64,000 nucleotides of DNA from Anopheles merus. Lineage: Eukaryota > Arthropoda > Insecta > Diptera > Culicidae. The DNA is taken from assembly GCF_017562075.2 (NCBI RefSeq), contig NC_054083.1, forward strand, positions 46,245,269 to 46,309,268. Reading direction: 5' to 3'. This document shows positions 62,749 to 64,000 of the stretch, piece by piece; position 1 is the first letter of the stretch, and every line of letters begins with the position of its first letter. Below the pieces are notes generated by a model. That model had not been told where the DNA came from, made no database searches, and saw nothing but the letters and a program-made list of their open reading frames with translations. The translations under genes were made by a program, and so were the position numbers.

Positions 62749-63782
62749 CTCATCTTGTACTCATGGGAACTACAATTTATATGATTTGTTTTCAATCATG
62801 TTTCTTTTTGCTTTAGAGTGGTTCTTTGAATTGTAAGTTAAATAAAGTTTTGCAAAATAGTCACCTGCATGTCTCATGGAATTCAATTCTACTAAAATGT
62901 CTACATTTGCAACAGTTATTACAGAGAACCAGCAATAACTAAACACGTGCTTGGCCCTTCCTCCAAACCGTCCTAACCAGAAACCATTACGATCAAATTA
63001 AATGGACCCCACAGCCATTACACATGTATTTTACAGCAAACACAACAGAAAAAACAGCTCTCTTCTACTCAGAATTGAATTGATTTCCCACGAGTCCATT
63101 AGGCTAACCGGTGCGTTTCTGTAACGTTCTGTAGTTTAAATCGAAAAATGGCCGCTAAACCATTTCCCAGCCGGCATTTAGGGACCGGTTTCACGTAAAT
63201 TAAAACTTCCAAGCCTACCACAGCTCCACGTGAAACCCAACACGTGAAACATCGCACTTGACCTATTTATCAGCAAATGGCACCGTTTACACATACGCAC
63301 ACACACACTCACATACACACATATATAATGGATGGGACGTTGGACACGCAGTTTTTTTTTTTTTAAATCCTCCCCACACCCTTCCATTGTACATCTCGTT
63401 AAAAGCAAGCACCTTCGCTGTCCCACGAGTGTGCAGTCGGTTGGTCTGTGAAATTTTCCCACCCAGCACAACCCGTGCGATGGCAAACGCCGTCCCCCGA
63501 ACCAACGTGGCATCGCGCCCACGGCCCACACTTCCTGTTCGGAAAACGCAGTCATTTGAATAAATAGAATTTTATGACACTGTCCCTTGTGATGGCATCG
63601 CTTTTCACCGGTGCCAGCTGGCTGGAAAAAGGCTCCTGTGTGAGTTTGTTTCATTTTTTTTGTTCCTTTCATTCGACTTTTTCTTCATCCATCGTTCGGT
63701 GGCTCGTATTGATCACATCGCGCTCCCCGTTACGTTCGCCGTGTTGTCGAGGCGAGACAAACGGGCAAGGGAATGCCGCTTT

Positions 63783-63815
63783 CGAGCCGCCTTCGAGCCG
63801 CCTTCGAGCCGCCTT
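63783..63815. repeat. (CGAGCCGCCTT)3 tandem repeat
   Basis: Three perfect copies of an 11-bp unit in tandem in GC-rich DNA. Eleven is not a multiple of three, so the repeat would shift frame with copy number, which argues against coding. Confidence 0.9.
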
Positions 63816-64000
63816 GATCGAATTGAATTGGTAGCGGCTCCCACGGGACGCTCCCGAGGTCGTACGTTTGCGCGCCAGAACCGTAACACGACCGCCCAAA
63901 CATCCATCCGATCCGACAGCCTTTGTAGCGTAACCCGAAGCGCAAAGTAATCAAATTTTCCGTAAACAATGAGATGACCGCATTTTACCCTCGAGCGCTA

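Larger units (their letters stand above)
51623..64000. other. Non-coding block, 51.6-64.0 kb
   Basis: No gene is called. Motif-bearing AT-rich islands occur at 54000-54760, 57530-57920, 59600-60130 and 62150-62960. The intervening 52-54 kb, 55-57 kb, 58-59.5 kb and 60.2-62 kb stretches are more GC-rich, with frames lacking recognisable domains. A TATA-like TATAAA at 55296, just after a CTCF-like AGCGCCACCGCGGG (55280), is the only promoter-like hint and is weak. Confidence 0.5.

Overview
This window looks like a stretch of dipteran nuclear genome, most probably an Anopheles-type mosquito. The evidence is one multi-exon gene whose three introns are only 65-69 bp with GT..AG borders, very frequent CA/GT and CT microsatellites, a short tRNA-derived SINE with a (GAA)n tail, and no bacterial-style gene packing. 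The species cannot be fixed from sequence alone.

Only one protein-coding gene can be called with confidence. It has four exons on the + strand (14966-16733), encodes 521 residues, and is a leucine-rich-repeat protein that I recognise as TCTE1/DRC5-like, a subunit of the nexin-dynein regulatory complex of motile axonemes. A second, weak candidate is a short 5' coding exon at 40746-40794. The other open frames are mostly low-complexity translations, antisense shadows or chance frames. The window is therefore a single small gene inside about 60 kb of intergenic or long-intron DNA.

That non-coding DNA is not featureless. It alternates between moderately GC-rich DNA and AT-rich islands of a few hundred bases. 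From 20.9 kb to the end, most islands carry one to three copies of a roughly 17-bp bipartite motif with consensus TTGCATACATTTAGGCG, usually followed by CTT, or the reverse complement. I count 32 copies (17 forward, 15 reverse), 30 of them after 20.9 kb. The motif closely matches the long genomic binding motif of the insulator protein Suppressor of Hairy-wing (Su(Hw)) as I remember it from Drosophila: a TGCATA core, a pyrimidine/T run, then a GGCG block. Copies sit in clusters of two or three about 35-75 bp apart, and several islands have copies about 190-213 bp apart. The flanks share nothing obvious, so this looks like a binding-site array rather than copies of one transposon.

The window also holds several CTCF-like sites (AGCGCC followed by an MYCT-type block), including some in AT-rich islands that lack the Su(Hw)-like motif, and three perfect DRE/BEAF-type TATCGATA sites. 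There are three long CT/GA tracts and long CA tracts. A working reading is an unusually dense insulator or architectural-protein landscape, with the DRC5-like gene in the part (12.0-20.9 kb) that lacks the Su(Hw)-like motif.

Mobile DNA is sparse. There is a 366-bp inverted-repeat, MITE-like element at 18323-18688 and one SINE at 51385-51598 whose 5' end nearly touches a Su(Hw)-like site. Simple repeats include about 390 bp of TTA/TAT-type triplets (10258-10651), a 139-bp CA tract (17234-17372) and a 58-bp CA tract (45063-45120). All counts were made by eye and may miss degenerate copies.
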